A program made the position numbers and the translations under genes. A stretch of DNA of 64,000 bases from Sphingomonas psychrotolerans (lineage in GTDB: Bacteria > Pseudomonadota > Alphaproteobacteria > Sphingomonadales > Sphingomonadaceae), in the NCBI RefSeq assembly GCF_002796605.1, contig NZ_CP024923.1, forward strand, positions 310,001 through 374,000, written 5' to 3'. Positions 27,111-36,083 of the stretch are shown here, piece after piece. Position 1 is the stretch's first letter. Each line of letters starts with the position of its first letter. The notes beneath the pieces were generated by a model. The model saw nothing but the letters and a program-made list of their open reading frames with translations, made no database searches and was not told the DNA's origin.

Positions 27111-28139
27111 ATGGGCTACCGTGTCGTGGTCGCTGGCGCCACCGGCAATGTCGGGCGTGAAATGCTGAACATCCTTGCCGAGCGGGAATTCCCGATCGAC
27201 GAGCTGGCGGTGCTAGCCTCGGCGCGCAGCCAAGGCGACATGGTCGATTTTGGTGAGACCGGAAAACAGTATAAGGTCCAGAATATCGACCATTTCGACC
27301 CGACGGGCTGGGACATGGCGCTGTTCGCGATCGGCTCGGAAGGCTCGAAGCTGCACGCGCCCCGTTTCGCCGCGGCCGGCTGCACGGTGATCGACAATGC
27401 CTCGCTCTACCGGATGGACCCGGACGTGCCGCTGATCGTCCCCGAAGTGAACCCCGAGGCGATCGACGGCTACAAGAAGCGCAACATCATCGCGAACCCG
27501 AACTGCTCGACCGCGCAGATGGTCGTGGCCCTCAAGCCGCTCCACGACGCCGCGAAGATCAAGCGCGTCGTCGTCGCGACCTATCAATCGGTTTCCGGTG
27601 CGGGCAAGGCCGGCATGGACGAGCTGTTCGAGCAGAGCCGCAACATCTTCGTCGGCGATCCGGCGACGCCGAGCAAGTTCACCAAGCAGATCGCGTTCAA
27701 CGTGATCCCGCACATCGATAGCTTCCTCGACGACGGTTCGACCAAGGAAGAATGGAAGATGGTGGTCGAGACCAAGAAGATCCTCGACCCGAAGATCAAG
27801 GTGACCGCGACGTGCGTGCGCGTGCCGGTGTTCGTCGGCCATTCGGAAGCGATCAACATCGAATTCGAGGACGAGATCTCGGCGGCCCAGGCCAAGAGCA
27901 TCCTGCGCGAGGCGCCCGGCGTCATGCTGATCGACAAGCATGAGGACGGCGGATACATCACGCCGATCGAATGCGTCGGCGAATTCGCCACCTTCATCAG
28001 CCGCGTCCGCGAGGATTCGACCGTCGAGAACGGGCTGAGCCTGTGGTGTGTCAGCGACAATCTCCGCAAGGGCGCAGCGCTCAACGCCGTGCAGATCGCC
28101 GAGCTGCTGGGCCGACGGCACCTGAAGAAGGCGGCCTGA
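27111..28139 (+). CDS. asd: aspartate-semialdehyde dehydrogenase
   Basis: A 342-residue NADPH enzyme reducing aspartyl phosphate to aspartate semialdehyde, the branch point for methionine, threonine, lysine and diaminopimelate. N-terminal Rossmann motif VAGATGNVGREML (residues 7-19), catalytic Cys132 in NPNCSTAQ, and the C-terminal HSEAINIEFE motif with the substrate-binding residues. The length is standard for the bacterial type. A GGAAGGA ribosome site precedes the ATG. It stands alone, between a terminator upstream and a GC hairpin just after its stop. Being essential for the cell wall it should be strongly expressed. Confidence 0.96.
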   Translation: MGYRVVVAGATGNVGREMLNILAEREFPIDELAVLASARSQGDMVDFGETGKQYKVQNIDHFDPTGWDMALFAIGSEGSKLHAPRFAAAGCTVIDNASLYRMDPDVPLIVPEVNPEAIDGYKKRNIIANPNCSTAQMVVALKPLHDAAKIKRVVVATYQSVSGAGKAGMDELFEQSRNIFVGDPATPSKFTKQIAFNVIPHIDSFLDDGSTKEEWKMVVETKKILDPKIKVTATCVRVPVFVGHSEAINIEFEDEISAAQAKSILREAPGVMLIDKHEDGGYITPIECVGEFATFISRVREDSTVENGLSLWCVSDNLRKGAALNAVQIAELLGRRHLKKAA

Positions 28140-28209
28140 TTCCTGTGCCCCGGCTTCGCGCCGGGGCGCATGCTTGACTCGCTGGCGTTTGTCGCCGGGC
28201 GAGTGACAT

Positions 28210-28294
28210 TGGGACCCGAAAGCCGAGCGCTTCATCGGCGACGACGAGGCGAATGCGATTCAGCCGGCCACAGCGGGCGAAATACGCGATCTAG
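28210..28294 (+). pseudogene. remnant of the 3' end of a Gfo/Idh/MocA oxidoreductase gene
   Basis: This stretch reads Trp-Asp-Pro-Lys-Ala-Glu-Arg-Phe-Ile-Gly-Asp-Asp-Glu-Ala-Asn-Ala, nearly identical to the C-terminus of the intact oxidoreductase gene at 11655-13013. Similarity goes on to the shared final bases AAATACGCGATCTAG, including the stop codon, after an apparent two-base deletion that puts the last residues out of frame. Weaker similarity begins about 20 bases upstream. The rest of the gene is absent. It therefore looks like the tail of a lost paralogue or of an old duplication or recombination end point. Confidence 0.75.
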
Positions 28295-28542
28295 AAGTTG
28301 ACACTAGCTTGACACGATGTCGGGTTTTTCGCGCGGCGTTGATACGTCATACTCAACGATAAAATTCGTGGCGTGGTTGACGCGGGGCGCCGGGCGCGCC
28401 TGTTCGCGGCACCTACGCGTCAGTCACGCGCCATGCGCGTTGACGCCATCCTGGAGAGAGATCGGGCCGACGATGTCAAAGAGCCCGTGGCGAGACCGAC
28501 CATCCCTCAGGCGGAGAGCTCGACAACGGTGGAAAAATACAG

Positions 28543-28623
28543 TCGTCCCGGCCTTGAGCCGGGATCCCGCTTCTTCTGCTCGACGAAAGGCAGCGGGACC
28601 CCGTCTCAGGGCCGGGGTGACGA
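28543..28623. repeat. REP-like inverted pair
   Basis: TCGTCCCGGCCTTGAGCCGGGA at the left and GGCCGGGGTGACGA at the right form an outer inverted repeat around an AGCGGGA-type spacer. The ends agree with the elements at 11554 and 36084. Confidence 0.6.
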
Positions 28624-28725
28624 GGGAATGAGGCAAGCAGACGAAATCCTACATTGCAAGGATGAAGGACCGGAATGGATGATGATTGGATCGCGTGGCT
28701 CGGGGCCGAGTGAAATCGCCCCGCC

Positions 28726-30288
28726 TTAGTGCCCCGCCGCTGCCGGATCGGGCTTCTCGGCCGGACCCTTCGGGCGGCGGAGGAAGATCACCAGCGGGAT
28801 CGACAGCGCCGTCACGATCGCCATTCCCCAGAAATCGTTGAGATAGCCGATCATCATCGCCTGACGGTTGATCTCGGCATCGGCCATCGCATAGGCGGTC
28901 TGGCCGACGCCGCCCAAAGCCTGAAGGAAGCCGGGATCGAGCCCGTCGAACGTCTGTGCCGAAATGTTGGGCGCCAGCGCGGCGTGGCTGGTCTGGATGC
29001 TACGCGAAAGTATCGTCGTCACCAGCGAGATGCCCACCGACGCGCCGATGTTGCGCGTCAGATTCATCAGGCTCGAGCCTTCGGTGCGGTATTGCGGCGG
29101 CAGAGTGGCGAAGGCCATGCCCTGGAGCGGCATGAAGATCATCCCGAGGCCGAGTCCCTGGATGAACCCCGAGAGGATGACCGGAGTCGAATCCATCTCG
29201 AGCGACCAGTGCGTCATCTCCCATAAAGAGAGCGCGGCGATCATGAAGCCGGTGCCGACCAGCCAACGCGGATCGAGGCCGCGCTGCACGAGCTGCGCCG
29301 AAATCGCCATCGTCAGCACCACGCCGACGCCGCGCGGCATCAGCAGCACGCCGGTGTCGAACACCGAATGGCCGTAGAGCGTCTGGAGCATCGGCGGCAG
29401 CAGCGCCATCGTCGCCATCATCACCAGGCCGATCACCAGCATGAACAGCACCGCAGTGACGAGGTTGCGGTTCTTCCACAGATCGCGGTCGAACATCGGG
29501 TTCTTCGCAGTGAACATGTGCACCGTGAACATCCAGAAGGCGATGATCGCGATGAGCATCTCGATCCACACTTCGGTCGACTGGAACCAGTCTTCGGTCT
29601 GGCCGCGATCGAGCACCAGCTGGAGCCCGGCGATGCCGAGCGAGAGCATCGAGAAGCCGAAGATGTCGAACTGGCGTTTGCGCACTGGCCGCGAGGGTAG
29701 CAGCCACCACAGGAGTGCGATGCAGATCACGCCCAAAGGCAGATTGACGTAGAATACCCAGCGCCAGTTGAAATTGTCGGTCAGCCAGCCGCCGATCACC
29801 GGACCCATGATCGGCCCGACCATGATCCCCATGCCCCAGATCGACATCGCCTTGGCCTGGCGCTCGGGCGGATTGATGTCGAGCATCACCGTCTGGCTGA
29901 GCGGGTTCATGAAGGCGGCGGAGACGCCCTGGAGCAAGCGGAACGCTACCATCTGCTCGAGATTCTGGGCCATGCCGCACAAGGCCGAGGCGATGATGAA
30001 GCCGACGGTGGAGAGCAGGAACAGATTGCGCGAGCCGATCCGGTCCGAGAGCCAGCCGGTGATCGGAATCGCGATCGCCGACGCGACGATGTAGCTGGTC
30101 AGCACCCAGGTGACGGTGTCGGCGGTCGCGCCGAGCGATGTCTGCATGTGCGGCAGCGCGACGTTGGCGATTGTCGTATCGAGGATCTGCATGATCGTCG
30201 CCAGCATCACGCCGAAGGTCAGCAGCCCGCGATTGGCGACGGGAAGCGCGGCGACGCCGGGCGTCGGCTTTGGCTGGGCGGTGGCCAT
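28726..30288 (-). CDS. emrB: DHA2-family multidrug efflux permease (EmrB type)
   Basis: A 520-residue major-facilitator permease with about 14 membrane segments. It shows the drug:H+ antiporter motifs: LDTTIANVALPHM in the first segment (motif D1), GWLSDRIGSRNLFL (motif A) and GPIMGPVIGGWL (motif C). With EmrA and an outer-membrane channel such as TolC it would form a tripartite pump for hydrophobic compounds. It is the last gene of marR-emrA-emrB, 107 bases after emrA. No outer-membrane channel gene is adjacent. Confidence 0.92.
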   Translation of the reverse strand: MATAQPKPTPGVAALPVANRGLLTFGVMLATIMQILDTTIANVALPHMQTSLGATADTVTWVLTSYIVASAIAIPITGWLSDRIGSRNLFLLSTVGFIIASALCGMAQNLEQMVAFRLLQGVSAAFMNPLSQTVMLDINPPERQAKAMSIWGMGIMVGPIMGPVIGGWLTDNFNWRWVFYVNLPLGVICIALLWWLLPSRPVRKRQFDIFGFSMLSLGIAGLQLVLDRGQTEDWFQSTEVWIEMLIAIIAFWMFTVHMFTAKNPMFDRDLWKNRNLVTAVLFMLVIGLVMMATMALLPPMLQTLYGHSVFDTGVLLMPRGVGVVLTMAISAQLVQRGLDPRWLVGTGFMIAALSLWEMTHWSLEMDSTPVILSGFIQGLGLGMIFMPLQGMAFATLPPQYRTEGSSLMNLTRNIGASVGISLVTTILSRSIQTSHAALAPNISAQTFDGLDPGFLQALGGVGQTAYAMADAEINRQAMMIGYLNDFWGMAIVTALSIPLVIFLRRPKGPAEKPDPAAAGH

Positions 30289-30363
30289 TCAATCACTCTT
30301 CGCTGGTTTTTTGAGTGGGTGCCGCGCCGGTACGCTACAAGGCTCGACACCCACCCGCATTCC

Positions 30364-30383
30364 CCTCCCCGCGAACGGGGAGG
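30364..30383. repeat. CCTCCCCG-type palindrome, copy 1
   Basis: A perfect 8-bp hairpin, CCTCCCCG - CGAA - CGGGGAGG, lies in the emrA-emrB gap. It resembles palindromes at 37664, 52441 and 61760 and may shift expression between the two genes by stabilising or ending the transcript. Confidence 0.5.
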
Positions 30384-30395
30384 CGGATGTTCAGT

Positions 30396-31502
30396 TCATC
30401 TGCACTGATTCTGGAGATCGACCTCGACGTCGGATGACAGGCCGGCGATCAGCGGACGCGGGCTCTTCTCGTCGATTGCGAGGCGCACCGGCACACGCTG
30501 GGTGACCTTGACCCAATTGCCGTTGGCGTTCTGCGCGGGAAGCACCGAGAATTCCGAACCCGTGCCCGCGCCGATCGACGCGACATGACCCCTGAGCTTG
30601 AGCCCGGGATACGCATCGAAGCGCACCTCGGCGCATTGGCCGACGCGCATCCTGTTGAGATCGGTTTCCTTGAAATTCGCCTCGACCCACGAAAGCTCGC
30701 TGGTGACGATGGTCACGGCAGGCAATCCGGTCATCATCTGCTGCCCTACCTGCAGGCGGTCGGCCTGACTGACCACGCCGTCGGCGGGAGCGTAGACTCT
30801 GGTGCGGCTGAGGTTGAGCAACGCCTGTTCGCGCTGGACGCGGGCGGCGGCGATCTGGGGGTTCTCGCCGGGCACCGCGGCGCCGGTGGCGAGCTTCGAG
30901 CGGGCCTCGGCCGCGTCCGCCTCGGCGTTCTGCAGCGCGGCACGGGCCTGCTCAACCGAATGCTCGGCCGCTTGGAAATTGACTCGCGTGGTGAAGCCGC
31001 GCTTCATCAGCTCGGCCTGACGCGCATAGTCTTCCTGTGCCTGCGCGATGCGATCGCGCGCGGCCTGAATGTCGGCGCCGGTGCCAGCATAGCTGGTCCT
31101 GAGCGTCTGGAGCTCGACCTGCGCGTTGGCGATCGCGGCATCGGCCTGGGCGACGGCGATGCGATAGGGCGCGGAGTCGATCTCGAACAGAAGGTCGCCC
31201 TTCTTGACGCGCTGGTTCTCGCGGACCGCGACCTTGACGATGCGGCCGGCGACTTCCGCCGAGACCGAGACCTTGTCCTGCTGGACATAGGCATTGTCGG
31301 TCGAGGCGAAGCGGCCCGAGGTCAGCCAGAAGAAGCCGACCACACCGAGAATGACGATCGGCACACCGAACAGCAGCAGCGGACGCAGCCAGCTGCGTTT
31401 GGCGCGCACTTCCACGTTTTCGGACGCCGGCGCCGCCGGTGCGGGTTCGAGCGTGACCGGCTCGGCGGTCGCCCTTTCGATCCTGGGATCAGCCTCAGCC
31501 AT
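30396..31502 (-). CDS. emrA: HlyD-family periplasmic adaptor (EmrA type)
   Basis: A 368-residue membrane-fusion protein. It has a proline/alanine-rich cytoplasmic N-terminus, one membrane segment (about residues 42-62), a biotinyl-lipoyl-like half-motif (VSAEVAGRIVKVAVRENQRVKKGDLLF), a long coiled-coil hairpin (about 105-210), the second lipoyl half (RVYAPADGVVSQADRLQVGQ) and a beta-barrel domain. This is the standard EmrA layout linking EmrB to an outer-membrane channel. Its start overlaps the marR stop by eight bases, so expression is coupled to the regulator. Confidence 0.92.
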   Translation of the reverse strand: MAEADPRIERATAEPVTLEPAPAAPASENVEVRAKRSWLRPLLLFGVPIVILGVVGFFWLTSGRFASTDNAYVQQDKVSVSAEVAGRIVKVAVRENQRVKKGDLLFEIDSAPYRIAVAQADAAIANAQVELQTLRTSYAGTGADIQAARDRIAQAQEDYARQAELMKRGFTTRVNFQAAEHSVEQARAALQNAEADAAEARSKLATGAAVPGENPQIAAARVQREQALLNLSRTRVYAPADGVVSQADRLQVGQQMMTGLPAVTIVTSELSWVEANFKETDLNRMRVGQCAEVRFDAYPGLKLRGHVASIGAGTGSEFSVLPAQNANGNWVKVTQRVPVRLAIDEKSPRPLIAGLSSDVEVDLQNQCR

Positions 31503-31941
31503 TGGCCGCCTCTTTGCTTGCGTGGGTCTGGGTCATGTTCGATCGGATGATGTTGAGCGACGCGATCAGCGCGTCGCGCTGTGCAGCGTCCAAGCCGTGA
31601 AGCGCCGCTTCGATCATCTCGCCGGCGATATCGTGGAGCTCGGCGAGCACCGGGCGGGCCTTGTCGGTCAGATAGATCTGCCACGCGCGGCGGTCGGTGG
31701 GGTCGCGGCGGCGTTCGACCAGTTCGGCTTCCTCGAGCCGGTCGATCATCCGGCAGCAGGTGATCGGCTCGACTTCGAGCAACTCGGCGATCTGTCCCTG
31801 GTTTAGACCCTCATGTCGTTCGAGGATCTTGAGCGTTCGCCATTGCGCGCCCGTCGCGCCGCTCTTGCGCGCGCGCTCATCGAAGCGGCGGCGCATCAGG
31901 CGCGAGACGTCGCTCATCAGAAATCCGAGGCTTTCGGGCAT
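31495..31941 (-). CDS. MarR-family transcriptional regulator
   Basis: A 148-residue winged-helix regulator. The recognition region is NQGQIAELLEVEPITCCRMIDRLEEAELVERRRDPTD..., with the family's wing signature DPTDRRAWQIYLT; dimerisation helices lie at both ends. It is the first gene of the efflux operon and very probably represses it, releasing DNA on binding a drug or phenolic compound. The start at 31941 (Met-Pro-Glu-Ser) is chosen since family members begin just before this helix; the frame is open to 32028 in a region that should hold the promoter. The GFA-family gene diverges from it. Confidence 0.88.
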   Translation of the reverse strand: MPESLGFLMSDVSRLMRRRFDERARKSGATGAQWRTLKILERHEGLNQGQIAELLEVEPITCCRMIDRLEEAELVERRRDPTDRRAWQIYLTDKARPVLAELHDIAGEMIEAALHGLDAAQRDALIASLNIIRSNMTQTHASKEAANG

Positions 31942-32026
31942 GACATACATATAGTAAGCAGGCTCATAGATTGCTATCCAGGACGGGATTGCTTTGTGCG
32001 CCGCAGCAATTGCAGGGAGAGCAATC

Positions 32027-32470
32027 ATGGCTGAGGAAATGACCGGCGGGTGCCAGTGCGGCCGGGTGCGCTACCGGGCAGTAGTGCACGACGACGAGGC
32101 CTATCTCTGCCATTGCCGCATGTGCCAACGCGCGACCGGCGGGGTCTCGATCGCGTTCGTGAACCTGTTCAAGACCGACGTGCGCTGGGATAGCGAGCCT
32201 GATCGCTACGCCTCCTCGCCGATCGCGGAGCGCGGTTTTTGCTCGGCGTGCGGTACCCCGCTCACCTACGAGGCGTATGAGCACGACCGGATGGACCTGA
32301 CCGTAGGCAGCTTCGATTACCCGTTCCGGTTCAAGCCCACCGAGCATTCGGGCTGCGAGAGCTGGCATCGCGACTGGCTTGACACCAGCCAGTTGCCGGC
32401 GTCACGGACCGATCAGAACCAGGGCCTGGTTCAGCGCTGGATGAGAAAAATTGGCAGACTTCCCGATTGA
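32027..32470 (+). CDS. GFA-family (Mss4-fold) zinc protein
   Basis: A 147-residue protein of the glutathione-dependent formaldehyde-activating enzyme (GFA) family. The zinc-binding cysteines are visible in GGCQCGRVRY (residues 7-16), CHCRMCQ (about 28-34) and CSACGTPLTY (about 72-81). Family members bind zinc and sometimes glutathione, though most are of unknown activity. The ATG at 32027 is chosen since AGGGAG lies upstream; an in-frame earlier Met would overlap promoter DNA. The next gene starts 20 bases before its stop. Confidence 0.85.
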   Translation: MAEEMTGGCQCGRVRYRAVVHDDEAYLCHCRMCQRATGGVSIAFVNLFKTDVRWDSEPDRYASSPIAERGFCSACGTPLTYEAYEHDRMDLTVGSFDYPFRFKPTEHSGCESWHRDWLDTSQLPASRTDQNQGLVQRWMRKIGRLPD

Positions 32471-33212
32471 AACGCACCGCTTCCCCAGCTTCGACGGCGT
32501 CGAGTTGGTGTGGACCGAAATGGGGGAGGGCAGGCCTCTGGTGCTGATCCATGGCTATTTCTCCACGGCGGAGGTCAACTGGATCAGATACGGCCATGCC
32601 GCGAAGCTGGCGGCGCGGGGCTTCCGCGTGATCCTGCCCGATCTGCGCGGGCACGGGCTGAGCGACAAGCCGCACGATCCCGCCGCCTATCCGCCCGACG
32701 TGCTGATGCGCGACGGGCTTGCGCTGATCGAGCATCTCGGGCTGATCGACTATGATCTCGGCGGCTATTCGCTCGGCGGGCGCACGACGCTGCGGATGCT
32801 GGTCCACGGCGCGAAGCCGCGGCGCGCTTTGCTGTGCGGGATGGGGCTGGCGGGGCTGACCGACACGCAAGGACGCGGCACCTATTTCCGGCGGGTGCTC
32901 ACCAATCTGGGGACCTTCGAGCGCGGGACGTCCGAATGGATGACCGAGGCCTTCCTCAAAACCACCAAGGGCGACCCCGAGGCGCTGCTGCTCATCTTGC
33001 AGACCTTCGTCGACACCGCCGAAGCCGAGATCGCTGCGATCGACATCCCCACGCTCGTCGTGACCGGCGCCGAGGATTTCGACAATGGCTCGGCGCAGCA
33101 CGTGGCCGATCTGTTGCCCGATGGCCGTTTCGTCGAGATCCCGGGCAACCATATGAGCGCGGTCTCCCGGCCGGAGCTCGGAGACGCGATCGCCGACTTC
33201 CTCGCCGCTTGA
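32451..33212 (+). CDS. alpha/beta-fold hydrolase
   Basis: A 253-residue serine hydrolase. The oxyanion region is LVLIHGYFS (about 30-38), the nucleophile elbow GYSLGGRT (Ser near residue 105), the acid in VTGAEDFDNG and the catalytic His in IPGNHMSAV. No signal peptide, so cytoplasmic. The proposed start is TTG at 32451, which overlaps the end of the GFA gene by 20 bases; no earlier ATG fits. Esterase or lactonase activity is likely, but the substrate is not readable from sequence. Confidence 0.85.
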   Translation: MADFPIETHRFPSFDGVELVWTEMGEGRPLVLIHGYFSTAEVNWIRYGHAAKLAARGFRVILPDLRGHGLSDKPHDPAAYPPDVLMRDGLALIEHLGLIDYDLGGYSLGGRTTLRMLVHGAKPRRALLCGMGLAGLTDTQGRGTYFRRVLTNLGTFERGTSEWMTEAFLKTTKGDPEALLLILQTFVDTAEAEIAAIDIPTLVVTGAEDFDNGSAQHVADLLPDGRFVEIPGNHMSAVSRPELGDAIADFLAA

Positions 33213-33270
33213 CGCCCGCCGGGCGGCGCGCGACTGTCGCGCCATCCACAGATCCGCAGGGGCTCTTCAC

Positions 33271-35103
33271 ATGATCCGTACCGGCATTTCGATGCTCGCG
33301 CTCGTCTCGTTCCTCGCCGCGCCCGCGGTGTCGCAGACCGCGCCGGCGAACAGCGCGTCGAGCGCGCCCACCGCCGCCGAGGCGCAGGCGTTCATCGATC
33401 GCGTCCAGAAGGAATATACCGAGTTCAATCTCATCGCGTCGCGCGTCGCGTGGATCAACGCGACCTATATCATCGACGACACCGATGCGCTCGCCGCCGA
33501 ATATGGCGCGCGCGGCACCGAGATGGCGGTGCGCTATGCGCTGGAGGCGGCGAAATACCAGAACGCGCCGGGCCTGAGCGCCGAGCAGAAGCGCCAGCTC
33601 ACCATGTTGCGCAGCGCGATCACGCTCCCGGCGCCGACCACACCGGGCGCCGCGCAGCAGCTTTCGGACATTTCGACCAGGCTCGGCTCGATGTACGCCA
33701 AGGGCAAGGGCACGCTGAACGGCAAGCCGATCAACGGCAGCGACATCGAGGCGGCGATGGGCGACAGCCGCGATCCGGCAGCGCTGAAGGAGATGTGGGT
33801 CAGCTGGAACGACAATGTCGGCGCCCCGATGCGCGGCGATTATGCGAAGATGACCGACATCGCCAATCAGGGCGCGACGGGGCTCGGCTTTCCCGACACC
33901 GGCACGATGTGGCGCTCGGCCTATGACATGCCGCCGGAAGACTTCGCGAAGCTGACCGATAAATTGTGGGACGACGTCAAGCCGCTCTACGTGGCGCTCC
34001 ACACTTATGTCCGCCGCAAACTCAACGAGAAATATGGCGATGCGGTCCAGTCGAAGACCGGTCCGATCCGCGCCGATCTGCTCGGCAACATGTGGGCGCA
34101 GGAATGGGGCAACATCTACGATGTCGTCGCGCCGGCGGGCTCGGGCGATGTCGGCTATGACGTCAGCGAACTGCTCAAGGCCAAGAGCTATGACTGGAAG
34201 AAGATGGTCCAGGCCGGCGAGGGCTTCTATTCCTCGCTGGGCTTCACGCCACTGCCCGAAAGCTTCTGGCAGCGTTCGATGTTCCTCAAGCCTGCCGACC
34301 GCGAAGTGCTTTGCCATGCCTCGGCGTGGGATCTGGACGAGAAGGACGATCTGCGCATCAAGATGTGCATCAAGGTCAATGCCGACGATTTCGTCACGAT
34401 CCACCACGAGCTCGGCCACAATTATTACCAGCGCGCGTACAAGGCGCAGCCCCAGCTCTACCGCAACGGCGCGAATGACGGATTCCACGAGGCGATCGGC
34501 GATTTCGTCGCGCTCTCGATCACCCCCGAATATCTCGTCCAGATCGGCCTGCTCGACAAGAGCGCGGTGCCGGGTGCCGACAAGGATACCGGGCTGCTGC
34601 TGCGCCAGGCGATGGACAAGGTGGCGTTCCTGCCCTTCGGTCTGCTGGTCGACAAATATCGCTGGCAGATCTTTTCGGGCGAGATCAAGCCCGACGGCTA
34701 TCAGGCCGGCTGGGACAAGCTGCGCCTCCAATATCAGGGCCTGAAGCCGCCGGTGGCGCGTGACGAGACGCGGTTCGACGCGGGCGCCAAATATCACGTC
34801 GCCGGCAGCGTGCCCTATACGCGCTATTTCCTCGCGCGGCTGCTCCAGTTCCAGTTCTTCAAGGCGGCGTGCGACCAGGCGGGCTGGAAAGGGCCGCTGC
34901 ATCGCTGCTCCTTCTACGGCAACAAGGAAGTCGGCGCGCGGCTGAACAAGATGCTCGAGATGGGCGCGTCGAAGCCGTGGCCCGACGCGCTTCAGGCCTT
35001 CACCGGCACGCGCGAGATTTCGGGCAAGCCGATGATGGAATATTTCGCGCCGCTCAAGAAATGGCTCGATCAGCAGAATAAGGGGCAGCCGGGCGGGTGG
35101 TGA
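33271..35103 (+). CDS. M2-family metallopeptidase (peptidyl-dipeptidase A, ACE-like)
   Basis: A 610-residue secreted zinc peptidase homologous to angiotensin-converting enzyme, removing dipeptides from peptide C-termini. A signal peptide (about residues 1-22) is followed by a mostly helical body. The zinc site is complete: H379-E380-x-x-H383 (HHELGHNYY) and E407 (FHEAIGDF). The length agrees with bacterial single-domain members, as in Xanthomonas. Its function in bacteria is peptide nutrition. The SIMPL gene follows after 41 bases and may be co-transcribed. Confidence 0.95.
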   Translation: MIRTGISMLALVSFLAAPAVSQTAPANSASSAPTAAEAQAFIDRVQKEYTEFNLIASRVAWINATYIIDDTDALAAEYGARGTEMAVRYALEAAKYQNAPGLSAEQKRQLTMLRSAITLPAPTTPGAAQQLSDISTRLGSMYAKGKGTLNGKPINGSDIEAAMGDSRDPAALKEMWVSWNDNVGAPMRGDYAKMTDIANQGATGLGFPDTGTMWRSAYDMPPEDFAKLTDKLWDDVKPLYVALHTYVRRKLNEKYGDAVQSKTGPIRADLLGNMWAQEWGNIYDVVAPAGSGDVGYDVSELLKAKSYDWKKMVQAGEGFYSSLGFTPLPESFWQRSMFLKPADREVLCHASAWDLDEKDDLRIKMCIKVNADDFVTIHHELGHNYYQRAYKAQPQLYRNGANDGFHEAIGDFVALSITPEYLVQIGLLDKSAVPGADKDTGLLLRQAMDKVAFLPFGLLVDKYRWQIFSGEIKPDGYQAGWDKLRLQYQGLKPPVARDETRFDAGAKYHVAGSVPYTRYFLARLLQFQFFKAACDQAGWKGPLHRCSFYGNKEVGARLNKMLEMGASKPWPDALQAFTGTREISGKPMMEYFAPLKKWLDQQNKGQPGGW

Positions 35104-35144
35104 GCCTGCAGTTGCCTGACATCTTTACCAAAAAGGGAAACGAC

Positions 35145-35900
35145 ATGATCAAGCATGGAATCGCGCTGGCACTGCTCGCGGCGCCATTGGGCGTGCCGCT
35201 GGCGGCGCAGGCGCAGTCGGCGACCGCGGGGCAGGTCTCGGTCGAGATCGTCTCGACCGGCCAGGTAAGCGTGCCGGCGCAGCGTTACCGGATGTCAGTG
35301 ACGCTCACTGCCAAGGGCAAGGACGAGGCGGCCGCGGGCGCAGCGCTGGCGGCCAATCGCGCGAGGCTGATGCAGGCGCTGGCGGGGCTGAATATCCGCG
35401 AGGGGCAGGGCGATATCGGCACGACCAACTCGCTGATGGGCCTGATCTCGTCCTTCGCCGGCGCCAAGTCGAAGCCGAGCTTCAGCCTCGAGACGCTCGA
35501 CGAGGATAGCAAAGAGACGCCGCAATCCACCGCCACCGAGACGCTGCAGTTCGACGCGCCGACGCGCACCGCGATCGAGAGCGCCAAAGCGGCGATCGAG
35601 GCGAATGGCGGCAAGCTCGACGACGACGTGCTGCCGCTGCTCACCGATTATGTCGCGCCGACCCGGGCCGCCAAGGCCGCGGCGATCAAGAAGGCACAAA
35701 GCGAGGCCGATGCCTACGCCGCGACGCTGGGGCTCAAGCGCAGCGCGATCGTCAAGGTCAGCGAGAAGCAGGACCCGACCGCCGGCGCGCTCGCGCTGAT
35801 CGGCGAATTGGTGACGATCGTCGCGCCGAAGAAGGAAGGCGGCGTCGATCAAGTCACCGTCAACGCCAGCCTGGTAGTGGAATTCCAGCTCAGCCGCTGA
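35145..35900 (+). CDS. SIMPL-domain (DUF541) periplasmic protein
   Basis: A 251-residue exported protein. A signal peptide (about 1-24, ending Ala-Gln-Ala-Gln) is followed by the SIMPL domain, which typically starts with a GQVSVPAQRYRM-like strand and has the DAPTRTAIESAKAAIEANGG region. E. coli YggE is of this family and is linked to oxidative stress, but the molecular role is unclear. The ATG at 35145 follows AAAAGGGAAACG and gives a normal signal peptide; a start at 35097 would overlap the peptidase gene. Same strand and close to the M2 peptidase. Confidence 0.85.
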   Translation: MIKHGIALALLAAPLGVPLAAQAQSATAGQVSVEIVSTGQVSVPAQRYRMSVTLTAKGKDEAAAGAALAANRARLMQALAGLNIREGQGDIGTTNSLMGLISSFAGAKSKPSFSLETLDEDSKETPQSTATETLQFDAPTRTAIESAKAAIEANGGKLDDDVLPLLTDYVAPTRAAKAAAIKKAQSEADAYAATLGLKRSAIVKVSEKQDPTAGALALIGELVTIVAPKKEGGVDQVTVNASLVVEFQLSR

Positions 35901-35906
35901 GGCGGG

Positions 35907-36038
35907 TCATTCGGGCATTCCGTCGGGGATCGTGTTTTCGTCCGCGATCCCCGCCTCGAATTCGACGGAGGAATCGGTGCCGTCGGGTTGGTGCGCGTGC
36001 GGGGTCTCGGTTTCGGGCTGTTGCTCGGGATCGATCAT
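35907..36038 (-). CDS. small acidic protein, 43 residues
   Basis: A 43-residue, strongly acidic peptide (starting Met-Ile-Asp-Pro-Glu-Gln-Gln and ending Gly-Met-Pro-Glu) without cysteine or hydrophobic core, so probably disordered. The start at 36038 is preceded by AAGGAG at normal spacing, the main evidence that it is translated. The frame is open upstream into a palindromic repeat, but that part is not protein-like. It lies convergent to the SIMPL gene. No family is recognised. Confidence 0.5.
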   Translation of the reverse strand: MIDPEQQPETETPHAHQPDGTDSSVEFEAGIADENTIPDGMPE

Positions 36039-36083
36039 GGCGTGCTCCTTTCGAAGCTCAATGCGGCGCCGGCACAACCTGTC

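Larger units (their letters stand above)
28140..28725. other. 586-base region without a credible gene
   Basis: The space between asd and emrB contains a GC hairpin at 28147-28167 (GCCCCGGC / GCCGGGGC, no T-run, possibly a weak terminator), a remnant of an oxidoreductase gene (28210-28294) and an extragenic palindrome pair (28543-28623). Short open frames here have the composition of chance frames and overlap each other. Confidence 0.6.

Noticed and set aside
28317..28729. Overlapping short plus-strand frames of 104 and 118 residues
   Set aside because: They overlap each other, cross the palindrome pair at 28543, and lack ribosome sites or protein-like composition.
32992..34902. 636-residue antisense frame over the M2 peptidase
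   Set aside because: Shadow of the metallopeptidase, whose zinc ligands are intact on the plus strand.
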